Positions 42,918 to 55,838 of a DNA stretch of 64,000 nucleotides are shown here, in pieces. The stretch is from Xanthoparmelia taractica. Taxonomy: Eukaryota > Ascomycota > Lecanoromycetes > Lecanorales > Parmeliaceae. Each line of letters begins with the position of its first letter. Positions within the stretch are counted from its first letter, which is position 1. Under the pieces are notes generated by a model. That model did not search any database, was not told the DNA's origin, and saw nothing but the letters and a program-made list of their open reading frames with translations. Made by a program: the position numbers and the translations under genes. Location of the stretch: NCBI GenBank assembly GCA_033085395.1, contig JANQBS010000018.1, positions 62,001 to 126,000 on the forward strand, in the 5' to 3' direction.

Positions 42918-44562
42918 ATGACTTATATCAACGAAGCAAGCGTGATAGCAACTAGTGTCATTTTCATTGTACTTGGAATTGTGGCAGTATCTCTGCGATG
43001 GTTTGTCAGACGAGACAGAAAAGTAGGGCTTGGTGCGGATGACTGGCTGATAGTTGTTGCTCTGGTATGGAATCTCGCAGGAGCTTTTTTACAAATCGGA
43101 CAACCTCTGACGTAGGATTCTGGGCTCTAAGATACTCTTGATCGCAAGTTGCACCGTCACAATCATTGGTATGTTTGGCTTCTCGAATGCTGCTTTCGAC
43201 TGATTGTTCGCCTAGGCGCTGCAAAACATACCATCGGCTCTCACTCAGCGCCGCCAAATACCGCTGCATTCTTCCATAATGGGACCAAGAAGTCGGTATT
43301 GCTACGAAAGGTCAGTCTCCGCGTTACATCGTATGCTCGCAACCCGGCTGTGCAACTGAAGACATCTTGCTTCCAAGTCCCAAGCGACGATTTGGCAATG
43401 TATTTCTATCGGTGAATGCATCCAGAAACATTTCCACAACGCATAATACCCAGCCAAAATTATGTTATATCCCTAAATGCTGTCTTCTGCATATGTACGC
43501 AAAAAGGTCTACTTGAATCCAATGGGATACTGTCTACACCGAACGAGCTTTGAAAGTGGCACGTGATGTCTATGAGATCGGGGCTGATGCAAAGGATCAT
43601 AGTGCCTTTACGCTTTCCTTCTGTTGCAAGTTCCTACCCTTGGCACCGTGAAGCTTTCGATACTATTCTTCTACCGAAGAATCTTTCGTGGTAAAATCTT
43701 CGACATAGTAAGCTGGACGATGATCGGCGCAACGATAGTGTGGACCATCATCATCGAGTTTCTCTTCATCTTCAGATGCGGTACACACTTCAAAGCCAAC
43801 TGGGGTACGCTTCAAGAAGTCCAAGAGTACTGTAGCAACGAGAATCCCCGACTTGTGGGATTCGCTGTGACAGATGTCTTTGCCGATCTGGTCTTATTAG
43901 TGCTCCCAATACCTATAGTTCGTATTTCGGTATTCCCTTACTCTGCAAATCTGATAATGTGGAAGGTATGGCGTTTGCACATGCCTGTCCGGCGAAAAGT
44001 CGCCGTCTCTGGAGTGTTGCTTCTCGGCTCTATGTAAGCATGCGGATATCAACATAAACCGAGTCTTCGTCAATACTAAGAGACATGACAGGGCCATCGC
44101 CGCGAGCATCTTCCGCATGGTAGTCTTTGCAAAAACACTCAGTTCATCATGTACGCTGTTCCCCAAAGTCTCCCCCATATATACACATACATACTAATCT
44201 CACAAGTCCTCTCTCACCCCAAATTCTTCGGTCTTCCCACAACCGACCAGCTCGGCCTCGAAAGCCTCGGCATCTTCTGGTCCCTCATCGAAACCGGCGT
44301 CGCTATCCCCGTAGCATGCCTGCCAACCCTGCGCCCCCTGTTCCACGGCCTCTCGCCCGAGAGCGTCATCAACAGCATCCGCAGCATGATCTCGCTCTCC
44401 TCAATCCACTCCGACTCAAAGAAGAAGCCCCGAGGTTCCTACGATCTCAAGAGCAAAACCGGGAGCTTTGAAATGGCGCCCGAGGCACCGTTTACGCACA
44501 AGACGGGATTCGCGGAGCCTCAAGGTAAGCGGGAAGAGGACTCAATAGCTACGCAGGTTTGA
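42918..44562 (+). CDS. SAT4/rhodopsin-domain fungal integral membrane protein
   Basis: Seven exons, 42918-43064, 43132-43168, 43216-43295, 43603-43917, 43966-44033, 44092-44150 and 44207-44562, give 353 residues, the usual SAT4-family size. Seven hydrophobic helices are present: TM1 SVIFIVLGIVAVSLRWFVRR, the GLGADDWLIVVAL turn into TM2, then LLLQVPTLGTVKLSILFFYRRIF (the most conserved family motif), FAVTDVFADLVLLVLPIPIV, and the RLHMPVRRKVAVSGVLLLGSM loop-TM6. The last exon has LESLGIFWSLIETGVAIPVACLPTLRP, the TM7 signature. The polar tail contains GSYDLKSKTGSFEM. These proteins are receptor-like or of unknown role. The 307-nt gap between exons 3 and 4 is the weakest joint. Confidence 0.78.
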
Positions 44563-45635
44563 AGGCTCTACCGGCGTCGGCCTCGACGGGAGGAAGGTTG
44601 TTTGTTCCTAGTATTGCGGTTTTGTGTAGAAATGAATATATATTCTAAGCGTTTCTCATTTGATGAAAAGGACGCCCTTCTTCTTTGCAAGTCCGATGCA
44701 ACTAAAGTAGGTAGGAGCTAAGAACAGTATCCTCGGCTCCCTCCAATACCTGCATACCTACATAAACTGTACTGGTACTCATGATCCTACGAGCGAAAGA
44801 GAAAGGTCAAGGTCGGGGAGGGGAGGGTGCAGAGTCCTGTGTTCTTGTCCTCTTGTCCTAGGCATTATCGGATTGAGTGAGGATTAAGGATTGAGGATTG
44901 AGGATGTGAATAGGAAAGGGTTGTTGCTGAGCCACACAGTAAAACAATAATAATAATGATGAGTTTGATTGGCAATCAATGACTTGAGAAGAAGAAGAGG
45001 AAGAAGCTACTGAGGGAAAATATAGACTACTTTGTCTTGTTCTGTCTGCATGCATGCACGCAGGGTTACCTACTTCTCCCTGCCAGGACCTGACCAGACT
45101 GTATTTCAAGAAAGGGAGTGTAGCATAGGAATTCAACGGTGAGTCCACAGCGACGACCCCAACACTGATTATCACCGGCATGATGAATGGAACAATTCCT
45201 CTTCCATTCTAGCGATGATACATGAATCCTATTTAATTCAAGTCATCGTACGTGCGAAAAGTAAGGTACATGAGGGTATTGACGTGAATGAATCTGAGCC
45301 CAACATTACACGAAGGAGACTCGTCACTCATCCAAGCCGCACTTGTAATATAGGTTCCTCCTGCAGTATAAAAAGCTTTTCTTCTAGAAACCCATCCACG
45401 CCTCAGATCAACTGATGTCAAAACACTATGGACTATTAAAGCGGTAATGAAAGTACATGCAAGCCATGCGAGCTGGACCTGATGTATTCAAGACCAGATG
45501 AAGTGAGTACCAGCACTCCCGTAGTCGCAAGAAGACTCATGGTTGCAAGGAGCTTTCCGCAACCGATGTTGAAGAAATGAAGTACATCACGAAGGAGTAC
45601 CAGTGATAACAGTCGTGTCGAAATAGGTTGATTTA
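44563..45635. other. Intergenic, convergent 3' flanks
   Basis: This lies between the SAT4 gene stop and the RNA-binding protein stop (45636). It contains A/T-rich and purine-rich runs of UTR type. No gene seen. Confidence 0.4.
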
Positions 45636-47526
45636 TCAACCTTGGTAGCCGCCGTAATTACCAGCCTGGCCATTGGGAGGATATCCACCAGTACTTGGAG
45701 GGCCACCATAGCCGCCTTGCATCTGATCACTACGACCATATCCACCAGTACCGCCGGGAACGCCCCCACCATTGCTAGGCATCTGACCATATCCCTGAGG
45801 AGCCATTCCAGGTCCCGCTTGGGCCGTGTAATTCCAATTGCCACGACCTGCAGGATTCGGAGCTCCCATGGGAGACTGCTGGTTAGGATACCCAGACATG
45901 GGACCAGCAGAGTGTGGTCCACCTTGAGGCGTCATGCTTTGAGGACCGCCATACTGAGGAAAGCCATAGGCAGGCGAGACTTGAGAGTAGCTTGGTGTCT
46001 GCGGTTGCTGAGGGGAATAGCCATCAAATTGGCCGGTTGGAGGACGGTCTTTCCCCCACTGCACGAGACATTGATAGTTAATATTGGTGCACCAAATGGA
46101 GATTAATGCTACTTACGCTGCACTTTAGGGGACGTCCGTTGACATTGTAGCCACTCAATTGACAGATTGCCATCGCGGCATTTTCGTGTGTATCCATCTT
46201 GACAAACGCGAAACCACGATCTGACTGGAAACGCGTCTCCGCGACAAACCCAAAATTCTGAAAGAGGGGGATAAGATCATTTTGAGTTGTATAAGGGGTA
46301 AGATTGCCGACGTAGCATGTGGTCTGCCACTGAGGAGTTTGCGCAACAACCATCTCGTAGCTCTGCATCCCATGAGTGGGAAAGTGATGGTGGCCGTAAG
46401 GAGTGGTAGGGGTCATGCCCATTGACGACATGGCTTGTTGCTGAGAGATGGAGGGCTGACCCTTTTGATTCGCCCAATTGCAACGGATAGCACGAGAACC
46501 AAGCCACTCGCCATCCATGGAACTTAACGCTTTCTCCGCGTCACCGCGATCTCTGAATGCCACGAAACCGTACCCGCGAGAGCGGCCAGTCTTCATGTCC
46601 CACATGACACGCGCTTCAGAAACAGAACCAAAGGCGGAAAAAGCTTGAGTAAGGACCTCGTCGTTGACCTCATTGCTCAGGTCACCAACAAAGATATGGA
46701 AGTGATTGGACGTATCCTCCTTGTTGGAGTTGTTGGATTGGTAAGCCCAATTGACTCGAATCTCCTGAAGGATGAATCAGCAAATGTCTCCATGCTGCAC
46801 CCAGGCGCTAGGTCGAGCTTACTGCTTGGTGGACGCGACGACCATTGAGAGTCTGCATGGCGCGTTCTGCTGAAGCTGGATCGTCGTATTCGATGAAACC
46901 GTAATTGAAGCCCTTGCTCTAGTGGCGATCAGCAAATAGAGCAAGAGAAAATGTTGAAGGCTGTGTATTGGTGAAAGTCTCGAGTCGGATGTGGGACAGA
47001 GACGAGATAGCAGATCACTAGCGCGATCTTGTTTTTTTTTCATTCGCGAGGACTAGGGTTCTCAACACAATGCATGGAATTCAAGGCTCACCGTGTGTAA
47101 GGAAGTGTCTCCACTTACCGCTCCCATGTTTTTATCCGGAATGATCTTGACGTTTTGCACATGCCCTGTCGTCTCGAATATTTGTCGAAGAATGTCCTCC
47201 GTGACCCTTGGATCTAGCCCCCCTACGTAGAGTGCACGCTTGTTTGGTTCCGGAGCAGCACGGCGAACGAAACTACCAGAGCCTGATGAAGGTGACAACA
47301 TTCCAGTAGAATCAGCCCCCGGCGATGTCATGGCGGTCGGTATAGGATTTGTATTTTGCGGAATCACGACTGGGGGGAGGGGTGGAGGAGGCATGTGCGC
47401 AGGATTGCCCTGACCATTCGTTGTACCGTTCTCGTATTGTTGTTGGCCTGGGGCCCCTACAAATTGGGGAGGTGGAGGAAGGGACATAGAGGAGGGCTGC
47501 ATATTTTCTTGTTTGATATCCGCCAT
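45636..47526 (-). CDS. PUB1: Pub1/TIA-1-type RNA-binding protein with three RRMs
   Basis: Four exons, 47526-47119, 46918-46823, 46764-46117 and 46058-45636, give 524 residues. A Pro/Gln-rich N-terminus of about 95 residues precedes RRM1 (RNP2 ALYVGGL; RNP1 in exon 2 KGFNYGFIEY). RRM2 has FHIFVGDLS and RGYGFVAF. RRM3 has CYVGNLT and RGFAFVKM. The C-terminal tail (about 140 residues) is Gly/Gln/Pro/Tyr-rich, with prion-like composition (PQYGGPQSMTPQGG, GGYGGPPSTGG). Orthologues bind AU- or U-rich mRNA, stabilise transcripts and join stress granules. The 200-nt first intron is unusually long for this window and falls inside RRM1, so it may host regulated splicing. The RRM order and spacing make the assignment secure. 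Confidence 0.93.
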
Positions 47527-48373
47527 TGAATATAGATCTGAGCAATCGATGACTGGTTGAGGACTTTGTAAGGATGGAAGTTGCAGCTGAAGCTAGAGAG
47601 GGGAGGCTGCCGCTCGGACAGGTGTTGGAGACTTGCAACTTATAGAGAGGTAGGAGATCTGTCGAGATTCAGAAAAATAATGTCGTCGCTGTAATTTGTA
47701 AGGTGGAGAGTGGTAGCTAACACCGACGAAGCTATTTGCAAGTGAAAAGCCGATGGGGAAAACAGGGAGAAGAATCGGTAGTTGGTTTGTCAAGCAGCAC
47801 CGCTGAGGAAGCAATCGCACAAGAAGGAGAACCAAGGAGATATGGAAAAGGACGAAGGAAAGAGAGAGGAGACCGCTCAAGTTCCCGAAGCTGGATTGAT
47901 AATGTTGGATGGATAGAGGTTGAGGGAGAAGAGGTGGGCTTTTTGAGAGCTTCTCAAGGATTAGGTTTAAATTGACGATCTAGTCCCAGCGAGGGAAGGT
48001 GGGATGCCACCATAGTGCCGTGAGTGCGTACCTGATCAAGCTCTTTTGGAGATTTGTTACAATTTTTTCACGGCAGCTGAGTTCTCTTGTGGTATTGTCG
48101 AAATGACTGTTCTACAATCACGCTTGCCTCTTATGGATTCACATGCAAGGACCCTCCTTTGCATCCCCTACACGCTTCTAAATGTGATATTCTGGGGTTT
48201 AAAGGCCACGGGTAGTCTAGTCCGGAAGAAGATTAGACTCTTGACCTGTCTTTGATTGAATTCCATCAGACAGACACGAACTTCATTTACACAAAAGCTT
48301 CATACTCTTACCTTGGACCACCACACACCTTCTCAACTGTCAAGAACTAAAGAATTATCACATCCTTCCAGCA
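47527..48373. other. Divergent promoter region of PUB1 and the acidic-tail gene
   Basis: 847 bp between the two start codons. Purine-rich GGAGA/GAAGG runs at 47740-47900 suggest a 5' UTR or promoter polypurine tract. No further gene. Confidence 0.45.
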
Positions 48374-49676
48374 ATGGCGGACGTGCAAAGCTCACAGCAT
48401 CCCTTGAAAGTGCTATCATCATCGCTCGTCCTTGTGGTAAGCATAAGCAGGAAGCGCCATTGACTTGCTGCTAAATCCTGACAGCTTCATCAAACTGGCA
48501 AAATACTCCGCGATCCGAACCAGCGTAATCCAAGGCAGAGTGGCCTCACCCAAAAGCGCGTCAATGAGTATGTGCCCTTTGCCAATCAGCAGTTCCATGA
48601 CGCTCTTGATGAAATTGAGGTTGAAATTGTATGTGAGACCCTCTCCTCAACGAGTTTTGTGTACAGACATACGCTTGTTATCAAACGTTTCCACTCATGT
48701 CATAGATGCTGATGGATGAGATCAGCTCCAAGCAAAAGCAGTCATGGAGCGAGACCTCTCGCTGCTCCGAAAGAAACGCTTGGAGCGTGAACGTATTGCC
48801 AATGGTTTAAAGGCTCAGACTTCACCCGAGGATGCCACCGTGGTCCCTGAGCTTAACGAAAATGGACCTCTGGAGACTTCTGCTAATCTCACTGCTCAGA
48901 GTTCCGGAGAGACGAAGGAAGAAGACACCGTAATGGTAGATTCTGCCTTGGAAGTAGACTTTATTGAGTCAAGCGATAAGCAGCAAGCTGAGGCGCCACC
49001 GAATAAAGATGGTGACAACAAAAACATTACCAGTGATCAAGGAATGCCACAAGATGCAGAAAACTCTATGGGACTGGCAATCACCATGCCGGCAGATTCG
49101 AAAACCGAGGTGGCCGAGCCAACCAAGAGCCCAGAGAAAAGATTCAGCGGATCTACTCCAGTAGCAGAAGTGCCACTAGACTCGAGCGCTGCGGACCTAG
49201 ATTTCGAATCGATGTTCAATGACACAGACTTGACAGGCGGTGACGATGCTATGAACTTCGGTCTTGACTTCGGCTCAGATGGGAACCAGAATCAGGACGT
49301 ACTCAACGACAGCACATTCGCCAATATCGAGATTAGCAATGCAGACATGTCAAATCTAGGCGCCACAACGAGTGAAGATATCAACACTCTTTTGCCCGGT
49401 TTAGAGAGTTACGTCAACGCGGGGGCCGATTTTTCTAACATCAACATTCCAGTGGCATCAACGCTGCCCGAGACTTCCCAAGTACCACCCGTGGGCACTG
49501 TCGGTGCTCCAGCTCAGGTTTCCATTCCACCTGTTGTTGCTGACTCAAGTCTCGACGACCTCTTTGGCTCTGGGGACTTTTCTATGGATGGTACTGGAGA
49601 CGATGGCCTCGGTACCGGCACTTTTGGTGATTTGGAGGACTTTGACGAAGATTGGTTCAAAACTGATCAGACATGA
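48374..49676 (+). CDS. Conserved acidic-tailed protein, possible Mediator Med2-like subunit
   Basis: Three exons, 48374-48436, 48485-48628 and 48726-49676 (introns of 48 and 97 nt, all joints in phase 0), give 385 residues. The folded part is at the N-terminus: LHQTGKILRDPNQRN, RVNEYVPFANQQFHDALDEIEVEI and LQAKAVMERDLSLLRKKRLERER, a helical, coiled-coil-prone region of about 90 residues. The rest is acidic and low in complexity, ending in SLDDLFGSGDFSMDG and DLEDFDEDWFKTDQ, of the acidic activation type. The layout fits fungal Med2/Med29-like Mediator subunits (short N-terminal helix bundle, long disordered tail), a tentative match from memory of the family, not a firm one. It is nuclear if so. 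Confidence 0.6.
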
Positions 49677-50534
49677 GCTGCATGTCTTACTACCTTTGAT
49701 AGCCTCGGATTAAATCAATTTGCCTTATCGTAAGCACGCAGCCTTCCTCCGACGAACCCGGTTGGTAGACCTTGTTGCTCTACTCCTGTTCGACTCAGTT
49801 GCCACGATCTGACTTAATCCAAAGGTAACAGCCCCGTTGAATTCGCTACTCAGCAATGCTGATGCTTAACGCTATGAAGAAGTCAAGTAGAAGGATCTGG
49901 AATTGAAATAAACGAAGCAAAGAATGGGACCCAACAAGACCAAATCATTTGTCTAAATCCAAGGCCCTCTTCAACAAGGATCCGGGCTTATCCTCTCCAA
50001 TAACCCCCCTACCAACACCTATGACCCACGCTCAACATCTAATCTAATCCAGTGGTCAATTTCCAGACCGAGATGCTAATAGACTTCCAATTTGAGTCCA
50101 GTATAGGTTGAAGTCAAGAATAGAGGTCAATAAGATCGAACCGTGTATCTACGTCCAAGGACCCTAGGATGAATGATTCGGGCTTGTCCCCTCTATTTCT
50201 ATCCGTAGCAGTGCATATGCACTATCCCTACGACTGGCAGCGTCCAAAATCAACAATTTTAGCCCTGGGTGCCCGATGAGCCAACTGGTTTTTCAAAGCA
50301 TGTCTTATTGGATTTGCCTAAAATCATAACGACGCGATGGTATGAAATCTTTTGCAGTCTTGTTCCAAGGGTGAGTCAGCTTGATCAACACTTCTCCAAC
50401 TCAAAATTCTTCTGTTCTTGCGCCAACGTCAAAATGTTTCTTATAATCCCTTGCTACGTCTGCTCTGTCTAATGCAGCTTAGAATTCTGACCACCTACAC
50501 TCTCAAACTCTTCTGAATTGGCTAAGTCCTTGTC
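49677..50534. other. Intergenic with a diverged direct repeat
   Basis: Two segments about 194 bp apart resemble each other: around 49938-49998 and around 50132-50192, sharing TCCAAGG...CCCT and CGGGCTT-TCC. They look like an old duplication in non-coding DNA. No gene seen. Confidence 0.4.
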
Positions 50535-51269
50535 ATGGCAGAGTCGGTCCAGGAGATGCAGGTGGCGATGAGAGCGTAAGTAGCCTGAGTATGGACATCT
50601 CCGAAAGCGACCTGCCTGACAAAGATATCGCAGCCTCTTGGATACTGGTGACGGTGGTGACTTGACCTTGGTCTGCCGTGGCAAGACATGGAAAGTCCAC
50701 AGTAGCTATCTATGGCCTCACTCATCATGGTTTAAAGCTGCTTGCAAAGGCGGCTTCAAAGTAAGTCATCGCGGCCCGACGCATACACAAGGAATTCTGA
50801 CGTCTAGTGGCAGGAGAGCGAGACCAAGCGAATTGAATTATCCGAAGAGGAACCGTCCATGATCTATCGGATGCTGCAGCACTTGTACATGCAGGCCTAC
50901 ACGGTAGATTTCGGCTTCGATGCCTTTTGGTCCGTGAACGACTTTTGGGCGACAACCGGGCTGCACGTGCACGCGCGTATGTACGGCTTGGGCGACAAAT
51001 ACCATCCGCCGGCCCTAAAGAAGGAAGCGCTGCGACGATTCGACCAGGATGTCCGAATCCCCACCGAAAGCAAGAGCGAGACGCTGACACTGCTCTCCGT
51101 CATCCCCACGATCTATTCAACGACGCCGGAAACCGATCGTCAGCTACGCAATCTCGTAGTGCGGCAGGTCTTCCAGAGGTACCACAATACGCCACGGGTG
51201 GAACTCGTTGGCCAGGGACAGGCCAGGGGGGGGTATGGTGCCCCCTACAATCGGAATCATAACTACTAG
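50535..51269 (+). CDS. BTB/POZ domain protein
   Basis: Three exons, 50535-50575, 50634-50760 and 50814-51269 (introns of 58 and 53 nt), give 207 residues. Residues 18-60 are the BTB core: GDGGDLTLVCRGKTWKVHSSYLWPHSSWFKAACKGGFK, the first two strands and the H..L...S..F pattern. This is followed by ESETKRIELSEEEPSMIYRMLQHLYMQAY, the matching second half. The C-terminal part contains HARMYGLGDKYHPPALKKEALRRF, the BACK-like helix typical of fungal BTB proteins. It has no other domain, so it is one of the many small BTB-only proteins of filamentous fungi, whose partners are unknown. Some are cullin-3 adaptors; this is only possible here. Confidence 0.88.
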
Positions 51270-53328
51270 GAGACTCGAAATAAAATAGGCGTATCTATCT
51301 TTCTTACAAGATGCTGCGAAAGTCAATAACAAACTACAATAGCTCCGTACATCTCCACGTAGAAACGTAAGGTGCGAGCGTCCAACGCTAGCTCAAATCA
51401 CGTATTCCATTCGCACTATTGTCAACCTCTTCTCTACCCCCTCCTCCACCCATATACTACATCGTATTCCTTCCAATCCCCAGAAAATTAAAAACCCCCT
51501 CCAACGCACAGCTCAAACCACAATCAGATCGCTTGATCCGAACCTTCCTACCCCCTTGCCAGCCACTCACAAGACCTAAAACACAGCCTCAGCCCAAAAA
51601 CGGTCTCCATCACATTTATCGGTACATATATTATCACAGAATTCCATCCCACCCTGTCATCCAACAGGAAATAAAACATACCCCAAACCACTCTACGCCC
51701 ATTTCTCCTAAAATCGCCCTCCCTCACACTCACATTCATCCCCCCACCCCACTCTGTCGTCCAGCCAAAAAAAGAATCACGAACATGAACGAAAGTAGAC
51801 AATCCTTCACAAGCCTCCATCGCCATCCACCGCCATTCCAGTAAAGCAAAGTAAAGTGAAGTGAAGTAAAGTGAGTTCAGATTAAGCAAAAAAGAGAAGA
51901 GGAAAAAAGAGAACGCACCATCGCAAAAATCGAAAACCCTAACAAAGTCAGAGAAACCCGAATCGAATCGAAATGGTGCCTTGTTTTATGTTAGGTCAGA
52001 TAAGGTAGGATAGACAGCGTATAGTAAAAGCTGAAGGTGCCAGAAGCAGAAGAAAAGAAGCGAAGTAGCAGAACGTAGCGAAAAGTAGCAGGTAAAGTGG
52101 AGTTAGGAGACGGTCAAAGCGATACGAATGCTCAATCAATCCATTCGTTCATGTATGTGAATGCAGATACCGAAAGGAGAGAGAAAAGGAAGAGCAGAGG
52201 AAACGAAAGGGAAGGAGAGGGTTACTCTTTTCCTTTTCCTTTTCCCTTCCCTCGTCCATCTTCTTGAAGTACTTTTAATCACGAATATAACAAGACCGTC
52301 TTTTCTGAATTTCATAGCTAGCAAGCCCGATAACAAAAAAGGAAGCAAAAAAATAAAAAAAATAAAAGCAGAAAAAGGAAAAGGAAAGAAAACGACGAGG
52401 TGGGGGGGAATCTATTACGCGCCGCGAAACTTGGTGAACTCTCGCCGCTGTTGTTTCTTTTTCTCTTGGGTGATATAGGAGGTAGATGGAAGGGAGGAAA
52501 GAACGAGCCAAGGAGGATTGAATGGATACTGCTGTACGGCATGTTTGTGAAACCCAAAGGGTTTCGGCTCTACATTTGTTCACGTTGCTGAAAGACCGAC
52601 ATTTTCATCCCCCCCCCCCCCTCCCCCCCCGCCGTACAATCCCCCATCCCCATCCACACACCGCGATCTCTCCCTCTCACTCACTCACTCACTCATCGCT
52701 AGCTAACCAAAAGCATCAAAAAACCCCCCTCACCATCAACGTCATCCCACCTTCTTCCTCTTCCTCTTCTTCTTCTTCTTCTCACTAGCACAACTCCTCT
52801 TACCGAAGTTGCGTGAGAATGGTCGTTGCGCAGGCGACAAAGCACGCATCTTACCGGTTGCCGGCTCAATGGGTCATATATGCGCAAAGAGCAAATAGCC
52901 GTGCGCTACCAAGGCTGGGGAGATTCTTGAAGGAGAATGTGCGAGCCAGTGCAGGCGGGAGGCGGACATGGCTGATTTTTTACTTTTACCTTGTCAGTGG
53001 AAGGATGGTGAAGGTGAGGTGGGGGGTTTGGGTTGGGTTGGGATCTGGCTGCGAGGAATGATGGCTTGGCGGAGGAGTATGGTCATCGGGTCGAAGGAGG
53101 TGGGTGGAGAATGGCCGGCAGTTTGGTCCATAAGCGAGTGTAAGGTCAAGCCTGAGTCCCGACTTAAAAGGGGTGAAGCTGGTCAGCCATATCCCGGAAA
53201 GGTTTTGTCAATTGAACAAAAGGGGCGCTATAATAGATTTGACAGGCGTGAAAAGCAGCCTTGATGTGTAAGAGCGGCTTCAGCATTGCTGCTGTAGAAA
53301 ACTTGAAGCGCAATATCCAGGTTCTCAT
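51270..53328. other. Long low-complexity intergenic region
   Basis: This holds AAG/GAA-rich and CT-rich tracts (51840-52090, 52160-52400), a C22-type run interrupted by one T (52609-52630) and CTT/CTC repeats (52750-52790). ORFs on either strand reflect these repeats. No gene, RNA or regulatory element is supported. Confidence 0.45.
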
Positions 53329-55838
53329 TCATCTTGTACCATATGACCCCCCAAGTGACGCTTCTAGCGTATCTCGCTCACTAAGATTACCAACGTCTTG
53401 CACAAAGAGTTCCCAATTGACCCAAGACATGTATCCCGAATCATCTATCGACGTATCGGGTACGGAATCATCCACGTCTACCGGCAGCAGTTGTGTTCTC
53501 GATCGGTCAGTCTCGGTTGGAGCCTCTGATACGTGGCTGGACTGCGAGATTCGTTCATGAGCCTGCGCGATACCTTGGAATTGGTCCTTCTCCTTACTGA
53601 GATTGTTCGAATTCGTATTTTCATGGGAAGATGTTGCTCGTAGACCAACAGGCGTATTAGCGAATAACGATGACCCTCGACAGCTGTCCCTCACAGATCG
53701 TGCCTTTCGCATAAGCTTTTCAACGGACCTCCAGAGAACATCATCAATCACCAAGTCAGCAAATGTTGAAAAGGCCTCCTCCGCAACATTCCAAGCTCTG
53801 TCTCTCAACGCCCCATTGCCATGCCCACAAAGTTCGGCAAGCATGATGGCTAAAGCGTACCACTTGACCCAAGCAAACCAACTCCAAGGTGCGAAAGTCG
53901 GGTCGTTGAACTTCAAGAGCGACCGCTCAACAACGTCCGTGGCCAGTTCCAAGACATTGAAATCGTCAGCTGGACGAGTGCCAGCGCCGAAAAGCCGATG
54001 CATTGGACGGCGCTCGAGGAGTCTCATTGTTCTAATCATGTCCTCACCGACGAACTTCATGAAGCGTTGATAGGGCTGCTTCGAGTCACAATATTGTAGA
54101 TATCTTTCACGCATGCGCTGTTCCCAATCTGTGACTATCTTGGATCTGTTAGACCATTCTTGCCTTATCTGCACAGCTTGACCTTCGGAATCTGTAGGAA
54201 TGTGGGTGAGCCTCCTCCAACAGATCAGTGCGTCATGCGCCATGGAGCTGTAGGACATGTCTGTGAGACCTGGTTGTTCAACAAGAACACATTGACTTGA
54301 AGCTGAAGAAAGGACGCAATCATCAATGTTGAGGGGTGGATGACCCAGCACGCCGTTATTAGCAATCACAGAATGCGATCCCCCATCGAAAGCGGCTTGC
54401 ATGTCAAGTACTCCAATCGAATACCAAACCCTACGGCGGATCTCCATCTAAAAGGGAGTGCGGAAGTGGCCGTCATCGGTGTCCAATCCAAGAGACTGCC
54501 CAATCCGAACAGCACTTGCGATCAGAGTCCAGATCTTCTTATAGCCAGGGCAAGTGCGGCGTCCCGCCTGTTTGTTTTCAAGTCAGCTCTTATTATTTGA
54601 TGAAGGAGGACAATGCAGCGACCCATTACAGGAGGTCACTTACGAGATATATCACAAAGGCCTGAAGAACAGTAATGTCTGAAGTAGTAAGACAGTCTGC
54701 TCGAGAGAGCATCACTTCGGTTGCCAGACGAAATCTGTTCACGACCTTGCTCTTTTCCTCCTTGAACATAGCTCGACTCTCGACCTCAGTCAGGGTACAG
54801 ACAGCCGTGAAGCATATGGCAGATTTGAGCGCTTCGCGAGAAGGACAATGCAAAGACTTTGCACAATCTTGTTCTTCGGAGAGCAGAAATCTACGCAGTG
54901 ATTGCACGTGGCTTACTTTGAGGACGGTGTCCACTCGGTAGATATAGGTGTCCAGAAGTGCGATGACAATTGATTTTGGAGGGGATTCTGGAGTATTGAG
55001 CACGCAACAGGAGGCACCAAACAGAACCATGTCGATTTTTTGAATAGATGAGTCATTGGCCGCACTCGGCAAAGGACTTTGGTAAAGATGGTCAGACTCG
55101 TCATCTGGAAATTCTTCCAATGTTTCACGAATCCCAGCTACCTTTGTTTATTGTCAACAACCCATCTCTCGCCCCTGACAAGGTTGTCCCTAGAATTTCA
55201 ATGGAGCTTACCTGATCATTGAGCGCGGCCCAGAAAGAATTATTGACCCGCTCATTATTTACACCTTGGCCAATTTCAATCGGGACTGTAGAGGCCTGTG
55301 AGTACGGTGAGCGGCCAGCAGTAATTAAAAGGTCCAACGGTGACTCGCCTTCCGCTTCAAGCGCTCACATCGAACTGCTTTGGCTTCACCGTTAGACTGC
55401 AAGTCTGAAAGAAGGTCTTCCAATCTGGCGACACGTTCTTTGATATCAGCGTCTTTCGTGTTGTCGGGTCCCGTACGTTCCCCTAGTCGATATTCGAGTC
55501 AGCAATCCCATGCGTAGATAGAGACTTGAAGTAGAGGACACGCTTGGTGACTGGGAAGGGGGAAAGGTAAGTTTTTTTTTTTGCCAAAACCTTTCCCACT
55601 TCAAAAAGCAATCTCGAACAGATTGGAAAACACGGGAAAACGCCTTACTAGGAAGCCGACAGCGACGCACGACGTGGCACTCCAAGTGCGAACGTTGACA
55701 CGTACCGCATGGATTGGATTTATCGCACCGTGTCTTGCGTTGGCGGCACTGCTCGCAGCTCAAAACGACCTTTTACTTCTCGGAGGGCGCATTGCGGGCT
55801 TTCCGCACTACGGCCGAGTCACGTTCAGGCCGCAACAT
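53329..55838 (-). pseudogene. Zn2Cys6 transcription factor with two in-frame stop codons
   Basis: A complete fungal-type regulator can be read from MLRPERDSAVV at 55838. The zinc cluster (C-x2-C-x6-C-x5-C-x2-C-x6-C; CEQCRQRKTRC begins near 55750) is followed by a coiled coil (IKERVARLEDLLSDL) and the fungal regulatory domain with LLDTYIYRVDTVLKVSHVQ, a joint YLAGRRTCPGYKKIWTL spliced over 54643-54568, and RRRVWYSIGVLDMQAA. However, TAA at 55775-55773 interrupts the stretch just before the zinc cluster, and TAG at 54450-54448 splits GHFRTPF from MEIRRRVW, where relatives have Glu. The link between coiled coil and middle domain also needs a frame change. A short intron (donor GTAGTG, acceptor AAAAG) could bypass the first stop. 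The locus is probably decayed, or its 5' exons differ. Confidence 0.65.
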
